Shown: in pieces, positions 7,517 to 15,655 of the stretch
How positions within the stretch are numbered: position 1 is the stretch's first letter
Layout: each line of letters begins with the position of its first letter
From: Granulicella pectinivorans
GTDB lineage: Bacteria > Acidobacteriota > Terriglobia > Terriglobales > Acidobacteriaceae
DNA: 64,000 bases
Assembly (NCBI RefSeq): GCF_900114625.1
Contig: NZ_FOZL01000001.1
Location: 1,426,001-1,490,000, forward strand
Direction: 5' to 3'
Program-made: the position numbers and the translations under genes
Notes under the pieces: model-generated
The model's database searches: none
Told to the model about the DNA's origin: nothing
Seen by the model: only the letters and a program-made list of their open reading frames with translations

Positions 7517-8830
7517 TTACTTCAAAATCGCCGTCAGCGGCTTTCCGTCGATCCCCGTAAACGAGATTCCCAGCAGCTTCGCGATGGTCGGTGCCACATC
7601 GATATTCGGGATCGCCGGAATCTTGCCTTCGGCCTTGATCCCACGTCCGGAGGCGATGAAGATCGCCTGCATCAGCGGCACGGTGTTGGGGAAGCCGTGC
7701 GCGCCGGCCTCGAGCGCGGTCGTTACGAATGGCTCCTTGTCGCCATCGCCGAACCTGTAGTCGTCCTGGGCGTAGAGCAGCAGGTCGGGTGCCTGGTTGG
7801 TCTGCGCGGGCGTCGGCCAGCCATCCTTCGCGGCCTGCTCCGGCGTCAGCACAGCCCTCACGCCCTTCTGCCCGCGAAACACCTTGGCCAGCGCCTCGGT
7901 CGACTCCGGCGTCGCATGCTGCTGGTAGAGCAGCGCGTAGCCGCCCTCGGGGATCGCGTAGGTTTGGCCACCCGGCTTCGATTCGCTGTCGCGCAGCAGG
8001 GCGTTGGGGTGCATGACATAGTGCGTGCTCTCCTGCCCATGGTCGGAGACGATGATAAAGGTGGTGCGGTCGAGGTCGCCGCCCTCCCGCACCGCGTCCA
8101 CGATGTCCTTGACGCGATCGTCCAGGAATGCGATCGTGTTGCGTCCCGCGTCGTTGCCGTACCCCGTCTTGTGCTCGATGCCGTCGAGGGCGAGCAGGTG
8201 GAAGAGGCTCAGGTTCGGGTGGTGCTTCTTGAGGATGTCCACCGCCGCGAGCGTGTAGATGCGGTCGCGCCAGGCCTGCGACGGCTTGAAGAAGTGCGCG
8301 ACCTGGTCCTTCGTCATCGATCCGTCCTTCACGAGATCGTCCACGATCGGCCCTTCATCGGCGCGCTCGGGAAAGCTCCAGTCGATGGTTCCGGGATGCG
8401 TGATCGCGACCCAGTCGACCTCGGCGGTCGTCAACCCGGCCTCGTGGGCCGCGTCATACACCGTCGGTACCGCGACCAGCACCTTCTTGGGTGCGGCGAA
8501 CTGGATCTTCGGATCATCCGTGCCGCGCTGTCCCTGGATCAATCCATTGACCAGCACATGGTGCTTCGAGGCGTTGACTCCCGTAATGATCGCCGTGTGG
8601 TTCGGCCAGGTCACGGTCGGGTTGATGGGCTGCATCGCCGCCGCGTAAGCTCCCGTCTTCATCATCCAGTGCAGCGTAGGAGCCGGCAGATTCGGATCTT
8701 TCAGGCTCTCCGCCGCGAACGCGTCCAGGCTGATCACGACCACCATCGGCTTGCGGTCCGGCTGCGCCACACAGACACACGAAAGGGCCAGGGTGGCGGA
8801 GAGAAGACGCATGGGAAGAGCAAAACGCAT
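7517..8830 (-). CDS. Exported alkaline-phosphatase-superfamily phosphodiesterase/nucleotide pyrophosphatase
   Basis: A 437-residue protein. ATG at 8830 has AAGGA about 6 nt upstream and opens with a signal peptide (MRFALPMRLLSATLALSCVC). The fold is that of type I phosphodiesterases/nucleotide pyrophosphatases: a metal-binding Asp in VVISLDAF, the nucleophile Thr in NPTVTWPNHTAIITG, further ligands in LALDGIEHK, and Asp-His in IVSDHGQE. These enzymes hydrolyse phosphodiester or pyrophosphate bonds using two zinc ions in the periplasm or at the surface. The substrate cannot be read from the sequence. The DUF1287 gene lies 54 bases upstream on the same strand, so cotranscription is likely. Confidence 0.88.
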   Translation of the reverse strand: MRFALPMRLLSATLALSCVCVAQPDRKPMVVVISLDAFAAESLKDPNLPAPTLHWMMKTGAYAAAMQPINPTVTWPNHTAIITGVNASKHHVLVNGLIQGQRGTDDPKIQFAAPKKVLVAVPTVYDAAHEAGLTTAEVDWVAITHPGTIDWSFPERADEGPIVDDLVKDGSMTKDQVAHFFKPSQAWRDRIYTLAAVDILKKHHPNLSLFHLLALDGIEHKTGYGNDAGRNTIAFLDDRVKDIVDAVREGGDLDRTTFIIVSDHGQESTHYVMHPNALLRDSESKPGGQTYAIPEGGYALLYQQHATPESTEALAKVFRGQKGVRAVLTPEQAAKDGWPTPAQTNQAPDLLLYAQDDYRFGDGDKEPFVTTALEAGAHGFPNTVPLMQAIFIASGRGIKAEGKIPAIPNIDVAPTIAKLLGISFTGIDGKPLTAILK

Positions 8831-8884
8831 AAGAATCCTTGGAAGAAGATGGACACCAGACATCGCCATAGTAATCGATGTGCG

Positions 8885-9490
8885 TTAAGCCGAAGGCCGA
8901 CGATAGTGGCCGAACGCCTTCTGATCGCGGAACCCGAACAAACGATTCTCCTCCACGCCACCGCCGATGTTGTGCACCACGACCGCTCCCAGCAGGTCCA
9001 CCGAACTGACCACGCCGACATGCGGCAACCGTCCGCCCAGACGCCAGCTCAGCATATCGCCGACAAGGAGAGGAGCAGGGAACTCGTTGCCGGCCACCGC
9101 GCCTTTCGCTACCCAGATCTGGCATCCTGTCCGGGCCCAGAAGGTCTCCAGATTGGGCACCCTGCGGTGGTCGATGTTGGTGTCCGGCTTCGTCTGTCCC
9201 CACGTTGCCCGTGCCGGATAGGCCCCGAAGTTCTTGGCGATATCCGTATGCAAAAGCTCCTGCAGGTCGAGCCCCAGCCCATTTCGTCCGGCGCGCACGA
9301 CGACATCGGCGCAGACCCCGGTTTCGCGCGGTACATCGCCGTTTGGAAACGCGATTCGGGCGTACCCGGGATCGTACCCTCTGGTCACGCCGAGCTGAGC
9401 TCGCGCCGCGCGGGCCAGACGGACGCCAGGCTTCTCCGGGCGTACCGTTGCCGCCAATGCCAAACCGATCAGAAACTCGCGACGAAGCAT
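8885..9490 (-). CDS. Exported DUF1287 protein (NlpC/P60-like cysteine peptidase fold)
   Basis: A 201-residue protein beginning MLRREFLIGLALAATV, a short Tat- or Sec-type signal. GGGAGTGGG directly upstream supports ATG at 9490. DUF1287 features are visible: RETGVCADVVVR with the putative nucleophile Cys, GDMLSWRL, and LPHVGVVSS with the His. The family is related to NlpC/P60-type cysteine hydrolases and includes E. coli YijF; a cell-wall role is a family-based inference. The gene is upstream of the phosphodiesterase on the same strand, with its own ribosome binding site, and is divergent from the hydrolase gene at 9645. Confidence 0.82.
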   Translation of the reverse strand: MLRREFLIGLALAATVRPEKPGVRLARAARAQLGVTRGYDPGYARIAFPNGDVPRETGVCADVVVRAGRNGLGLDLQELLHTDIAKNFGAYPARATWGQTKPDTNIDHRRVPNLETFWARTGCQIWVAKGAVAGNEFPAPLLVGDMLSWRLGGRLPHVGVVSSVDLLGAVVVHNIGGGVEENRLFGFRDQKAFGHYRRPSA

Positions 9491-9644
9491 CGTTCCCACT
9501 CCCAGCAGACGCCCCTATCGTAGCGCTGTTTCCGTCCTGCAAAACCGATCTCCATGAAAAAGAGCCAATCGTACAGCCGCTGTGATCCAATCCAGAGTGT
9601 GTTCGCCACGGACACGAGATACGCCATCGCGCAGAGAGCACATC

Positions 9645-10427
9645 ATGCGAATCGCACGGGCCTCCCTAGCACTTCTTCTGATCGCCGCCTTTTCCACCCA
9701 GCTTCACGCGAAGACGGCTCTCTTCTGCGCCACGCCCACCGCGCTGCAGCGCACCTCTGAGGCACCCCGCAAGCTTATCGTCCTCGGATTCATGGGCGGC
9801 CGCGTGCACGCCACAAACTATGTCCACCGCGAAGCCCTGATGGCGCAGCAGCTCCAGCGCCGCTATCCCGATACGCTTCATACCGAGGTCTTTGCCAACC
9901 ACGACGCGACCCACGCCCTCGATAGATTGCTCGACCTGCTCGACGAGAACCGCGACGGATGCCTTAGCCCGGCCGAAAAGAGCTCCGCCCGGATCGTCCT
10001 TTACGGCCATAGCTGGGGTGCGTCCGAGACCATCACGCTGGCGAAACGTCTCCAGGGCATGAATATCCCCGTCCTGCTCACCGTGCAGGTCGACAGCGTC
10101 GAAAAGCTCGCGGAAGACGACGGCACCATTCCGCCGAACGTCCACGAGGCCATCAACTTCTATCAGACCGAGGGGCTTCTCCACGGACGGGCGACCATTC
10201 AGGCGATGGACCCGAAGCGCACGACCATCCTTGGGAACTTTCAATCCAGCTACCGCAGTAGCCCGGTGCCGCTCGACGGCTACCCGTGGTTCGCCCGCAC
10301 CTTCATGCGGCAACACATCGAGATCGAAAACGACCGCCAGGTCTGGGACCGGATCGAAGCGCTAATCGGCACCAAGGTCTCTCCCAGCGGTGATTCAGCC
10401 CTGCTCGTCGACAAAAAGCTGCCCTAA
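9645..10427 (+). CDS. Exported alpha/beta-hydrolase-like protein with an EF-hand-like loop
   Basis: A 260-residue protein starting MRIARASLALLLIAAFSTQL, a clear signal peptide. Gly-His-Ser123-Trp-Gly is a nucleophile elbow of the alpha/beta-hydrolase type, preceded by the strand ARIVLYG. Residues 100-111 read DENRDGCLSPAE, which fits the EF-hand calcium loop (acidic at 1, 3, 5, Gly at 6, Glu at 12) and sits just before the catalytic strand. I do not recognise the family. A serine hydrolase of lipids or esters is possible, but a catalytic acid/His pair is not obvious. The last four bases overlap the convergent hisS 3' end. Confidence 0.7.
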   Translation: MRIARASLALLLIAAFSTQLHAKTALFCATPTALQRTSEAPRKLIVLGFMGGRVHATNYVHREALMAQQLQRRYPDTLHTEVFANHDATHALDRLLDLLDENRDGCLSPAEKSSARIVLYGHSWGASETITLAKRLQGMNIPVLLTVQVDSVEKLAEDDGTIPPNVHEAINFYQTEGLLHGRATIQAMDPKRTTILGNFQSSYRSSPVPLDGYPWFARTFMRQHIEIENDRQVWDRIEALIGTKVSPSGDSALLVDKKLP

Positions 10428-11719
10428 GCTTGCAGCGCTTCCACCAGCTCTGCCTTAGGCACCTTCGTCTGCGTGGCTGTGGCGAACTCCTTCACGGTGT
10501 AGACCTCGCTCGCGACCTCGTCCTCGCCGAGAATGACAATTCTCCGCGCGACCTTGTCCGCGGCCTCGAACGACTTCTTCAGGCGGAACCCACCGTCGCC
10601 GACCTCGACCGACAGCCCCGCTCTCCGAAGGTCTTTCGCAAGAGCCAGCGCGGCGGCGTTGCGCTCCACGCCCATGGGGGCGATGAACGCATCGAGCTTC
10701 TTCGTCGCGGAAGCAGCCTTGGCCTGAGCCTGCAACGTGAGAATCAGCCGGTCCTCACCGATCGCGAATCCGATTCCCGGCGCGCGCGGCCCGCCCAGCA
10801 TCTCCGAGAGACCGTCATACCGTCCGCCGCCGAGCAGCGCATTCTGACTCCCGAGGCCGACGGAGTGGCTGAACTCAAAGGTCGTCCGGGTGTAATAGTC
10901 CAGCCCGCGCACCAGGCGCGGATTCACCGTGTACGGCACGCCGCACGCATCGAGCGCCGCCAGCACCTGCCGGAAGTGCTCGGTCGATTCGGCATCGAGG
11001 AAGTCCGCGATCTTCGGCAGACCGTCGATCAGCGCCTGGTCGGTCTCTTCCTTCGAATCCAGCACGCGCAGCGGATTGGTCTCGGCGCGACGCTGGTTAT
11101 CCGGGCTGAGCTGATCCTTGATCGGCGCGAGAGCCTCGCGCAACGCGGCAACGTAGCGTGGCCGGTCGGTGGAAGATCCCACCGAGTTCACGCTCAGCGT
11201 CCACCCGGTGATGCCCAGTTCATCGAGCAGGGAGGCCAGCATCTCCAGCACCTCGGCGTCGCGAACCGCCGACTCCGCACCGGAGGTCGGCGGTCCGATC
11301 ACCTCGGCGCCGATCTGCCAGAACTGCCGGTACCGGCCACGCTGCGGCCTCTCCCGCCGGAACATCGGCCCAATATAAAATAGCTTCTGCAGATTCCCCG
11401 TATCCCCAAGCTTATGTTCGATATACGCGCGAACGACGCCGGCCGTGTTCTCCGGCCGCAGCGTCAGCGACTGAGCCTTTTCGCTCGCCGCGCGCGCCCT
11501 GTCCTCCCACGTGTACATCTCTTTGGAGACGATGTCGGTCTCTTCGCCGACGCCGCGCGCGAAGAGCGAAGTCTCTTCAAACAAAGGCGTGCGGATCTCG
11601 CCGAAGCCGTAACGTGCAAAGACGGCGCGGGCCGTAGCCTCCACGCGATTCCAAAGATCCGTTTCTGGGGGGAGGAGATCCCGCGTGCCGCGTACTGCCT
11701 TGATCGAAGAAGAAGCCAT
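10424..11719 (-). CDS. hisS: Histidine--tRNA ligase
   Basis: A 431-residue class II HisRS. Motif 1 region (GFGEIRTPLFEETSLF), motif 2 with FRRERPQRGRYRQFWQ, the histidine-A loop LVRGLDYYTRTTFEF, and motif 3 (GIGFAIGEDRLIL) are all in order, with an anticodon-binding domain over the last 95 residues. The start is ATG 11719, which has a TAGACT box 9 nt upstream and AAGG between the box and the ATG. The gamma-carbonic anhydrase gene ends 34 bases upstream on the same strand, so hisS may be transcribed both from that gene and from its own promoter. Confidence 0.95.
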   Translation of the reverse strand: MASSSIKAVRGTRDLLPPETDLWNRVEATARAVFARYGFGEIRTPLFEETSLFARGVGEETDIVSKEMYTWEDRARAASEKAQSLTLRPENTAGVVRAYIEHKLGDTGNLQKLFYIGPMFRRERPQRGRYRQFWQIGAEVIGPPTSGAESAVRDAEVLEMLASLLDELGITGWTLSVNSVGSSTDRPRYVAALREALAPIKDQLSPDNQRRAETNPLRVLDSKEETDQALIDGLPKIADFLDAESTEHFRQVLAALDACGVPYTVNPRLVRGLDYYTRTTFEFSHSVGLGSQNALLGGGRYDGLSEMLGGPRAPGIGFAIGEDRLILTLQAQAKAASATKKLDAFIAPMGVERNAAALALAKDLRRAGLSVEVGDGGFRLKKSFEAADKVARRIVILGEDEVASEVYTVKEFATATQTKVPKAELVEALQA

Positions 11720-11728
11720 AGACCTTCT

Positions 11729-11734
11729 AGTCTA
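11729..11734 (-). promoter_or_regulatory. -10 box upstream of hisS
   Basis: TAGACT on the minus strand is followed by 9 nt (AGAAGGTCT) and then the hisS ATG. The AAGG could still act as a short ribosome binding site if transcription starts at the end of the box. Confidence 0.4.
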
Positions 11735-11753
11735 TCGAAATCAGGAGATCTCT

Positions 11754-12269
11754 TTACTCCATCTCCGCCAGATAGATCTTCGTATAGTCCAGATAGTTCC
11801 CGGCATACTTCAGGATCAACTCCCGGTCCGCATCCCCCAGCGTCCGCTTGATCTTCCCCGGCACGCCCGCGACCAGCGAGTTTGGCGGAATCACCATCTG
11901 CTCCGGGATCACCGCGCCTGCCGCGACGATCGACCCTTCGCCGATCCGCGCGTTGTTCAGCACGCTCGCGCCGATCCCGATCAGCACCATGTCCTCCAGC
12001 ACGCAGCCATGGACGGTCGCGTTGTGGCCGATCGTGACCAGATCGCCGACCGTCACTGAATATTTGTACCGCTGCCCATGCAGCACGGCGCAGTCCTGAA
12101 CGTTCGACTTCGAACCGATCCGGATGGCGTTCACGTCGCCGCGCAGCACGGCGTTCATCCACACGCTGGAATGCTCCCCGATCACGACATCGCCGATCAC
12201 CTGGGCCGACGGGTCGATGTAGCTTCCCGCGCCCACTACGGGAAATACCCCCTGAAAGCTCCGTATCAT
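11754..12269 (-). CDS. Gamma-class carbonic anhydrase family protein
   Basis: A 171-residue left-handed beta-helix protein made of hexapeptide repeats (IGDVVIGEHSSVW, VTVGDLVTIGHNATVHG and so on) with a C-terminal helix. The three zinc-ligand histidines of the gamma-CA family are present: His64, His82 and His87. The family includes carbonic anhydrases and PaaY/YrdA-like proteins, so the enzymatic role is likely but unproven. The start at 12269 is preceded by TAGAAT-GCGGGG with no Shine-Dalgarno sequence, indicating a leaderless message. It lies upstream of hisS. Confidence 0.9.
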   Translation of the reverse strand: MIRSFQGVFPVVGAGSYIDPSAQVIGDVVIGEHSSVWMNAVLRGDVNAIRIGSKSNVQDCAVLHGQRYKYSVTVGDLVTIGHNATVHGCVLEDMVLIGIGASVLNNARIGEGSIVAAGAVIPEQMVIPPNSLVAGVPGKIKRTLGDADRELILKYAGNYLDYTKIYLAEME

Positions 12270-12275
12270 CCCCGC

Positions 12276-12281
12276 ATTCTA
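12276..12281 (-). promoter_or_regulatory. -10 box for leaderless gamma-CA mRNA
   Basis: TAGAAT (5 of 6 to TATAAT) on the minus strand is separated from the ATG by exactly 6 nt, GCGGGG. The same 6-nt spacer precedes the metallo-beta-lactamase gene at 29515. Confidence 0.6.
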
Positions 12282-12412
12282 TTCCCGTCCCGTCACGAAA
12301 ATGAAGGAATCGTCATGCTTTCCGTCGACTTTGGCCTCAAAAGACTGTGCGTTTCCCCTTCGCTGGAGTATCCTAGAGGTTGCCAGCAGGCAAGGGAAGA
12401 GGTGTATATCTC

Positions 12413-12610
12413 TTGGCAGAGATTCGAGTTCAAGAAGGCGAACCGCTCGAGAACGCGCTCCGTCGCTTCAAGCGTAAGGTTCAGACCGAAGACATCATCA
12501 AGGAAGTCAAGCGTCACTCTTTCTACCTGAAGCCAGGTGAAAAGAAGCGCGTCAAGGAGGCGCTTGCCCGCAAGCGCAACCGCAAGAAGGTCCGTAAAGA
12601 GCAGGACTAA
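12413..12610 (+). CDS. rpsU: 30S ribosomal protein bS21
   Basis: A 65-residue S21 protein: an N-terminal AEIRVQEGEPLENALRRFKR followed by a long basic helix and a lysine/arginine-rich tail. S21 binds near the 3' end of 16S rRNA and helps mRNA engagement. The start is TTG at 12413, with AAGAGGTG about 10 nt upstream; an in-frame TTG at 12380 would add 11 residues not seen in the family. The gene stands alone and is followed by a strongly structured untranslated region. A TTG start on a ribosomal gene is unusual. Confidence 0.92.
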   Translation: MAEIRVQEGEPLENALRRFKRKVQTEDIIKEVKRHSFYLKPGEKKRVKEALARKRNRKKVRKEQD

Positions 12611-12673
12611 TCATCGTCTTGCCGTAACCGTCGTACCTGGCTGTACTTCGCTGTACATTCCTGGCTCTGTGTC

Positions 12674-12710
12674 CTGGAGCGGGCGTCCCAATGAGCGGAC
12701 GCCCATCCAG
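12674..12710 (+). terminator. Structured element after rpsU
   Basis: CTGGA and GGGCGTCC (12681-12688) pair with GGACGCCC (12697-12704) and TCCAG. There is no U-run. Further stems follow: GACGTA-aga-TACGTC at 12716-12730 and GGACTGG with CCAGTC around 12732-12749. The whole 12611-12780 region is structured, so this may be a terminator or a regulatory RNA fold. Confidence 0.45.
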
Positions 12711-12890
12711 GTTACGACGTAAGATACGTCCGGACTGGATGAACCAGTCGATCCGGCGTACGTAGAATCACAATCGAACCACACGTTGCAGTTTCCCGGG
12801 CCCCCTTCAAAATGAAAGCTTGATCGCCGGGGCGGCGCGCGTCCGTATCCCTAAAGCAATCATTCTTTCTCCGCATTTGGGAGAATTGAT

Positions 12891-13349
12891 ATGGATTTCG
12901 TGGACCGCCTGCTGATCTGCGCTGACTGCCGCCAGGAGTTTATCTTCACGGCAGGTGAGCAATTGTTCTTTTTGGATAAGCAGTTCAAGAATGACCCAAA
13001 GCGTTGCAAGCCATGTAAGTCCCGCCGCGCGGGTATGGTTGCTGCCGCCGCTGGGGCAGGTCCTGCCGCTGCCGGTATCTCCCGCACCGAGACTCGCACC
13101 ATGTGCTCGGAGTGCGGCATCGAGACCACCGTGCCCTTCAAGCCGACCCAGGGCCGTCCGGTTCTCTGTCGCCAGTGTTTCCAGGGCAAGCGAGTCGCCG
13201 TGCCCGAGACCGCCGCGACGCCCCAGCAGATGACCGCCGACATGATCTCCGCGACGCCCGTCGCCGTGCTGGAGCAGTCCACTGCCTCCGTCGATCTCGT
13301 CGCCGAGATGATCGCATCACCCTCCGATTCGCTCGCGAACAGCAACTGA
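12891..13349 (+). CDS. Double zinc-ribbon protein
   Basis: A 152-residue protein with two four-cysteine sets: Cys10/Cys13 with Cys39/Cys42, and Cys72/Cys75 with Cys93/Cys96. The first resembles the short zinc-ribbon domain found in many soil bacteria; the second resembles the CxxC-CxxC motif of small acidobacterial and delta-proteobacterial zinc-ribbon proteins. An Ala/Gly-rich linker separates them, and an Ala/Ser/Thr-rich tail follows. GGGAG 7 nt upstream fixes the ATG. Zinc binding and possible nucleic-acid contact are inferences. The gene is separated from the VWFA gene by a large near-palindrome. Confidence 0.75.
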   Translation: MDFVDRLLICADCRQEFIFTAGEQLFFLDKQFKNDPKRCKPCKSRRAGMVAAAAGAGPAAAGISRTETRTMCSECGIETTVPFKPTQGRPVLCRQCFQGKRVAVPETAATPQQMTADMISATPVAVLEQSTASVDLVAEMIASPSDSLANSN

Positions 13350-13365
13350 AACAAGCAAAGGGCTG

Positions 13366-13496
13366 TTGGGGAAAGGCGGAAAGACGGGAAAGAGAAGCAA
13401 CAACCAAGCCACAAGAAGGGAAGGTGCGATCGTCTTCCACCCAGCATTTGGCTTTTGTCTCTTTTTCCCGCTTGTTCCGCCTTTTCCCCACAATCT
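13366..13496. repeat. 131-nt near-palindrome centred on CGATCG
   Basis: The left arm (TTGGGGAAAGGCGGAAAGA, CGGGAAAGAGA, then AAGCCACAAG) is mirrored on the right by the complement of TTGTGGGGAAAAGGCGGAAC, AAGCGGGAAAAAGAGA and AAGCCAAATG. The outer 30 bases match almost completely; the inner part is looser but is again symmetric around CGATCG at 13427-13432. As RNA it would be one long hairpin on either strand. It contains no gene. Confidence 0.7.
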
Positions 13497-13581
13497 TTTA
13501 GCAATCTCTCCGAAACCTCTGCAAATCCCACCCGTCCAATCACTTCCAGTCGAAATGCAGCAAAATCACCTCGTCCGCAGG

Positions 13582-13587
13582 TAAAAT
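13582..13587 (+). promoter_or_regulatory. -10 box for leaderless VWFA gene
   Basis: TAAAAT (5 of 6 to TATAAT), then 6 nt (CATCCC), then the GTG start. No Shine-Dalgarno sequence is present, so the transcript probably begins at the initiation codon. Confidence 0.6.
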
Positions 13588-13593
13588 CATCCC

Positions 13594-14562
13594 GTGACTG
13601 CCTTCCGCATCTCCCGTCTCCGTAACGTCTTCCTGGCCCTCTCGCTGGCACCCCTCGCCGCTTACGCCCAGACACCAGCTCCCGCTCTCCCGGCGCAACA
13701 GCAGCAGCCCGACTCCAGCGAGCCTCTCACCACCATCAAAGCCGGCATCACCGAGGTCAACCTCATCTTCACGGTAACCGACAGCCATGGCCGCTTCGTG
13801 ACGGGCCTGCGCCGCGAGAACTTCGGCCTGCTCGACGACGGAAAACGCCCCGATCGCGTCTACCACTTCACCCAGCAGACGAACCTGCCTCTGCGCGTCG
13901 GCGTCATGCTCGATACCAGCGCCTCCATCCGTGGCCGCTTCAAGTTCGAGCAGGAGGCCGCCAGCGAGTTCCTCGTGCAGGTCCTCCACAAGAACGACCG
14001 CGCCTTCGTCGAGGGCTTCGACATCAAGATCGAGATGGCGCAGGACTACACCAATAACATCGCCTTCCTGACCGCCGGCATCGACAAACTCCGCCCCGGC
14101 GGCGGCACCGCGCTCTTCGACAACCTCTACATCACCTGCCGCGACCAGATGTTGACCCTGAAGGACGAGGGCAACGTCCGCCGCGCGCTCGTGCTCGTTT
14201 CGGACGGCGACGATGACTACAGCCGCGCCTCGAAGACCGACGCCATCAAGATGTGCCAGCGCGCCGAGACCATCGTCTACACCATCTCGACCAATGTCTC
14301 GCTCTCGAAAGGCAAGGGCGATGACGTCCTCAAGGACATCGCAGCAGCCACCGGCGGAACACCCTTCTACCCCAAGCGCATCGAGGATGTAGCCGTAGGC
14401 TTCCACAACATCGAAGAGGAGCTGCGCAGCCAGTACTCGCTCGAGTACAAGCCCTCGGACTTCAAGGCCGATGGAAGCTTCCGCACGATCTATCTCCAGG
14501 CGCTGGACCGCCACTACAACGTCCGCGCCCGTACCGGCTACTTCGCCCCCAAGGCCGAATAA
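13594..14562 (+). CDS. Exported acidobacterial VWFA-related domain protein
   Basis: A 322-residue protein with a signal peptide (residues 1-25, ending AYAQ) and a von Willebrand factor A-type domain. The metal-ion-dependent adhesion site Asp107-x-Ser109-x-Ser111 is intact, and LVSDGDDDYS supplies a later acidic site. Before it, the segment VTDSHGRFVTGLRRENFGLL is the signature opening of the VWFA-related domain that is strongly expanded in Acidobacteria. Protein binding outside the cell or in the periplasm is inferred. Translation begins at GTG directly after a -10 box. The next gene on the strand, at 14797, also encodes a secreted protein. Confidence 0.88.
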   Translation: MTAFRISRLRNVFLALSLAPLAAYAQTPAPALPAQQQQPDSSEPLTTIKAGITEVNLIFTVTDSHGRFVTGLRRENFGLLDDGKRPDRVYHFTQQTNLPLRVGVMLDTSASIRGRFKFEQEAASEFLVQVLHKNDRAFVEGFDIKIEMAQDYTNNIAFLTAGIDKLRPGGGTALFDNLYITCRDQMLTLKDEGNVRRALVLVSDGDDDYSRASKTDAIKMCQRAETIVYTISTNVSLSKGKGDDVLKDIAAATGGTPFYPKRIEDVAVGFHNIEEELRSQYSLEYKPSDFKADGSFRTIYLQALDRHYNVRARTGYFAPKAE

Positions 14563-14613
14563 GAGCGCCTGCGCGGACGGCGGACGTTCACACGCCTTCT
14601 TGCCGCTTCGCGT

Positions 14614-14705
14614 GGCCTTCCGTTCGTCGGGAACAAAAATCTATGTCGGCCAACGGAAGGCCCTGCATCGTTGGAGTCGGCAACACCGGTATACGAGTCA
14701 CGAAG
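14614..14705. repeat. Dispersed hairpin repeat, copy B
   Basis: GGCCTTCCGTT (14614-14624) pairs with AACGGAAGGCC (14652-14662). The core 14626-14663 aligns without gaps to copy A at 7421-7458, and both copies carry ATACGNGTCACGAAG downstream (14691-14705 here), with about 14 extra bases in between. It occupies the 234-base gap between two plus-strand genes. Confidence 0.5.
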
Positions 14706-14796
14706 ACCCTGTCGCAGGCTCCGTGACCGCCGCCCGCCCGGGACGAAGTAAACTTTTCCCAAAAGTCCGTGTCTAAACGAGCAGGGGATAAACTCC

Positions 14797-15369
14797 ATGC
14801 GCCTGACCTTTGCCTCGACCACTCTCCTTCTGGCCTTAGCGGCACCGCTCGCTCTCCACGCCCAGCAGCCCCGCGGCATTCCCGAGAGCCTCGCCAACCT
14901 CGCCGATGAGCCCGCGACCCACACCTCGTTCACGCTCGACCGCAACATGATGGAGGCGGCCGACCAGATCATGGATCAGAACGGCGTTGACGGCCACCGC
15001 CTCACGGCCGCGGTCAACTCCATCACCATCCAGAACTTCAAATACCACCGCCCGGCCTTCTACACGCCGGAGGTGATGTCGAACATCATCCAGACCTACT
15101 CGGCCGCCGGCTGGAAGCACCTCGTCAATGCGAACGCAACGCCGGGCCAGAGCGCCCAGCCCACGTCCATGATGACGGATCTCTGGCTGCACTTTCACGG
15201 CACCGAGATCGACGATGTGATGGTCATGATGCGCGGACCGAAGAACATGAACGTCATCGAGGTCTCAGGCCTCCTGCGCCCACTCGACCTCGTTCATCTC
15301 AGTGGCCACTTCGGCATCCCCAAGGTAGACCCCAGCGCTGTCATGGTGGCCGCGCCTCCAGGGAAGTAA
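14797..15369 (+). CDS. Secreted DUF4252-like protein
   Basis: A 190-residue protein with a clear signal peptide (MRLTFASTTLLLALAAPLAL). The mature part has the order seen in DUF4252 proteins: an ITIQNFKYHRP strand, a helix with IIQTYSAAGWKHLV, a strand TDLWLHFHG, then MNVIEVSGLLRPLDLVHL near the end. That resemblance is by eye and moderate. No catalytic residues are evident. It follows the VWFA gene on the same strand after the repeat element and probably has its own promoter in that gap. The function is unknown. Confidence 0.65.
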   Translation: MRLTFASTTLLLALAAPLALHAQQPRGIPESLANLADEPATHTSFTLDRNMMEAADQIMDQNGVDGHRLTAAVNSITIQNFKYHRPAFYTPEVMSNIIQTYSAAGWKHLVNANATPGQSAQPTSMMTDLWLHFHGTEIDDVMVMMRGPKNMNVIEVSGLLRPLDLVHLSGHFGIPKVDPSAVMVAAPPGK

Positions 15370-15655
15370 GGCAGTTGTAAGTTCTAACTGGGGCCGGATG
15401 GCTTTGGGCTGGCGAGATACTTCGTCAGCCCACTTCGCATCTGGCCAATTTCATTGGAGAGCGTCTCTGTCTCTTCGATCCGGCGATGAGAGGCGAAATT
15501 CAGTCGTGCGGCGATCACTCACTGTGTTTGTAGCACGCAGTTGCTTCCGTGAGCGATGATGACGAAGTTCCGGAAATCCTTTCGCGTAGAGCGTGCAGAT
15601 CTTCGGCGATGTTGCTGGCAATCGATACGGCAGCACGCCGCCTTCAGCTGACAAC
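15370..15655. other. Gap with no recognisable feature
   Basis: This gap of 286 bases lies between convergent genes. Several short frames exist on both strands but none has a ribosome binding site or a recognisable motif. I see no terminator hairpin with a U-run here. Confidence 0.4.
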
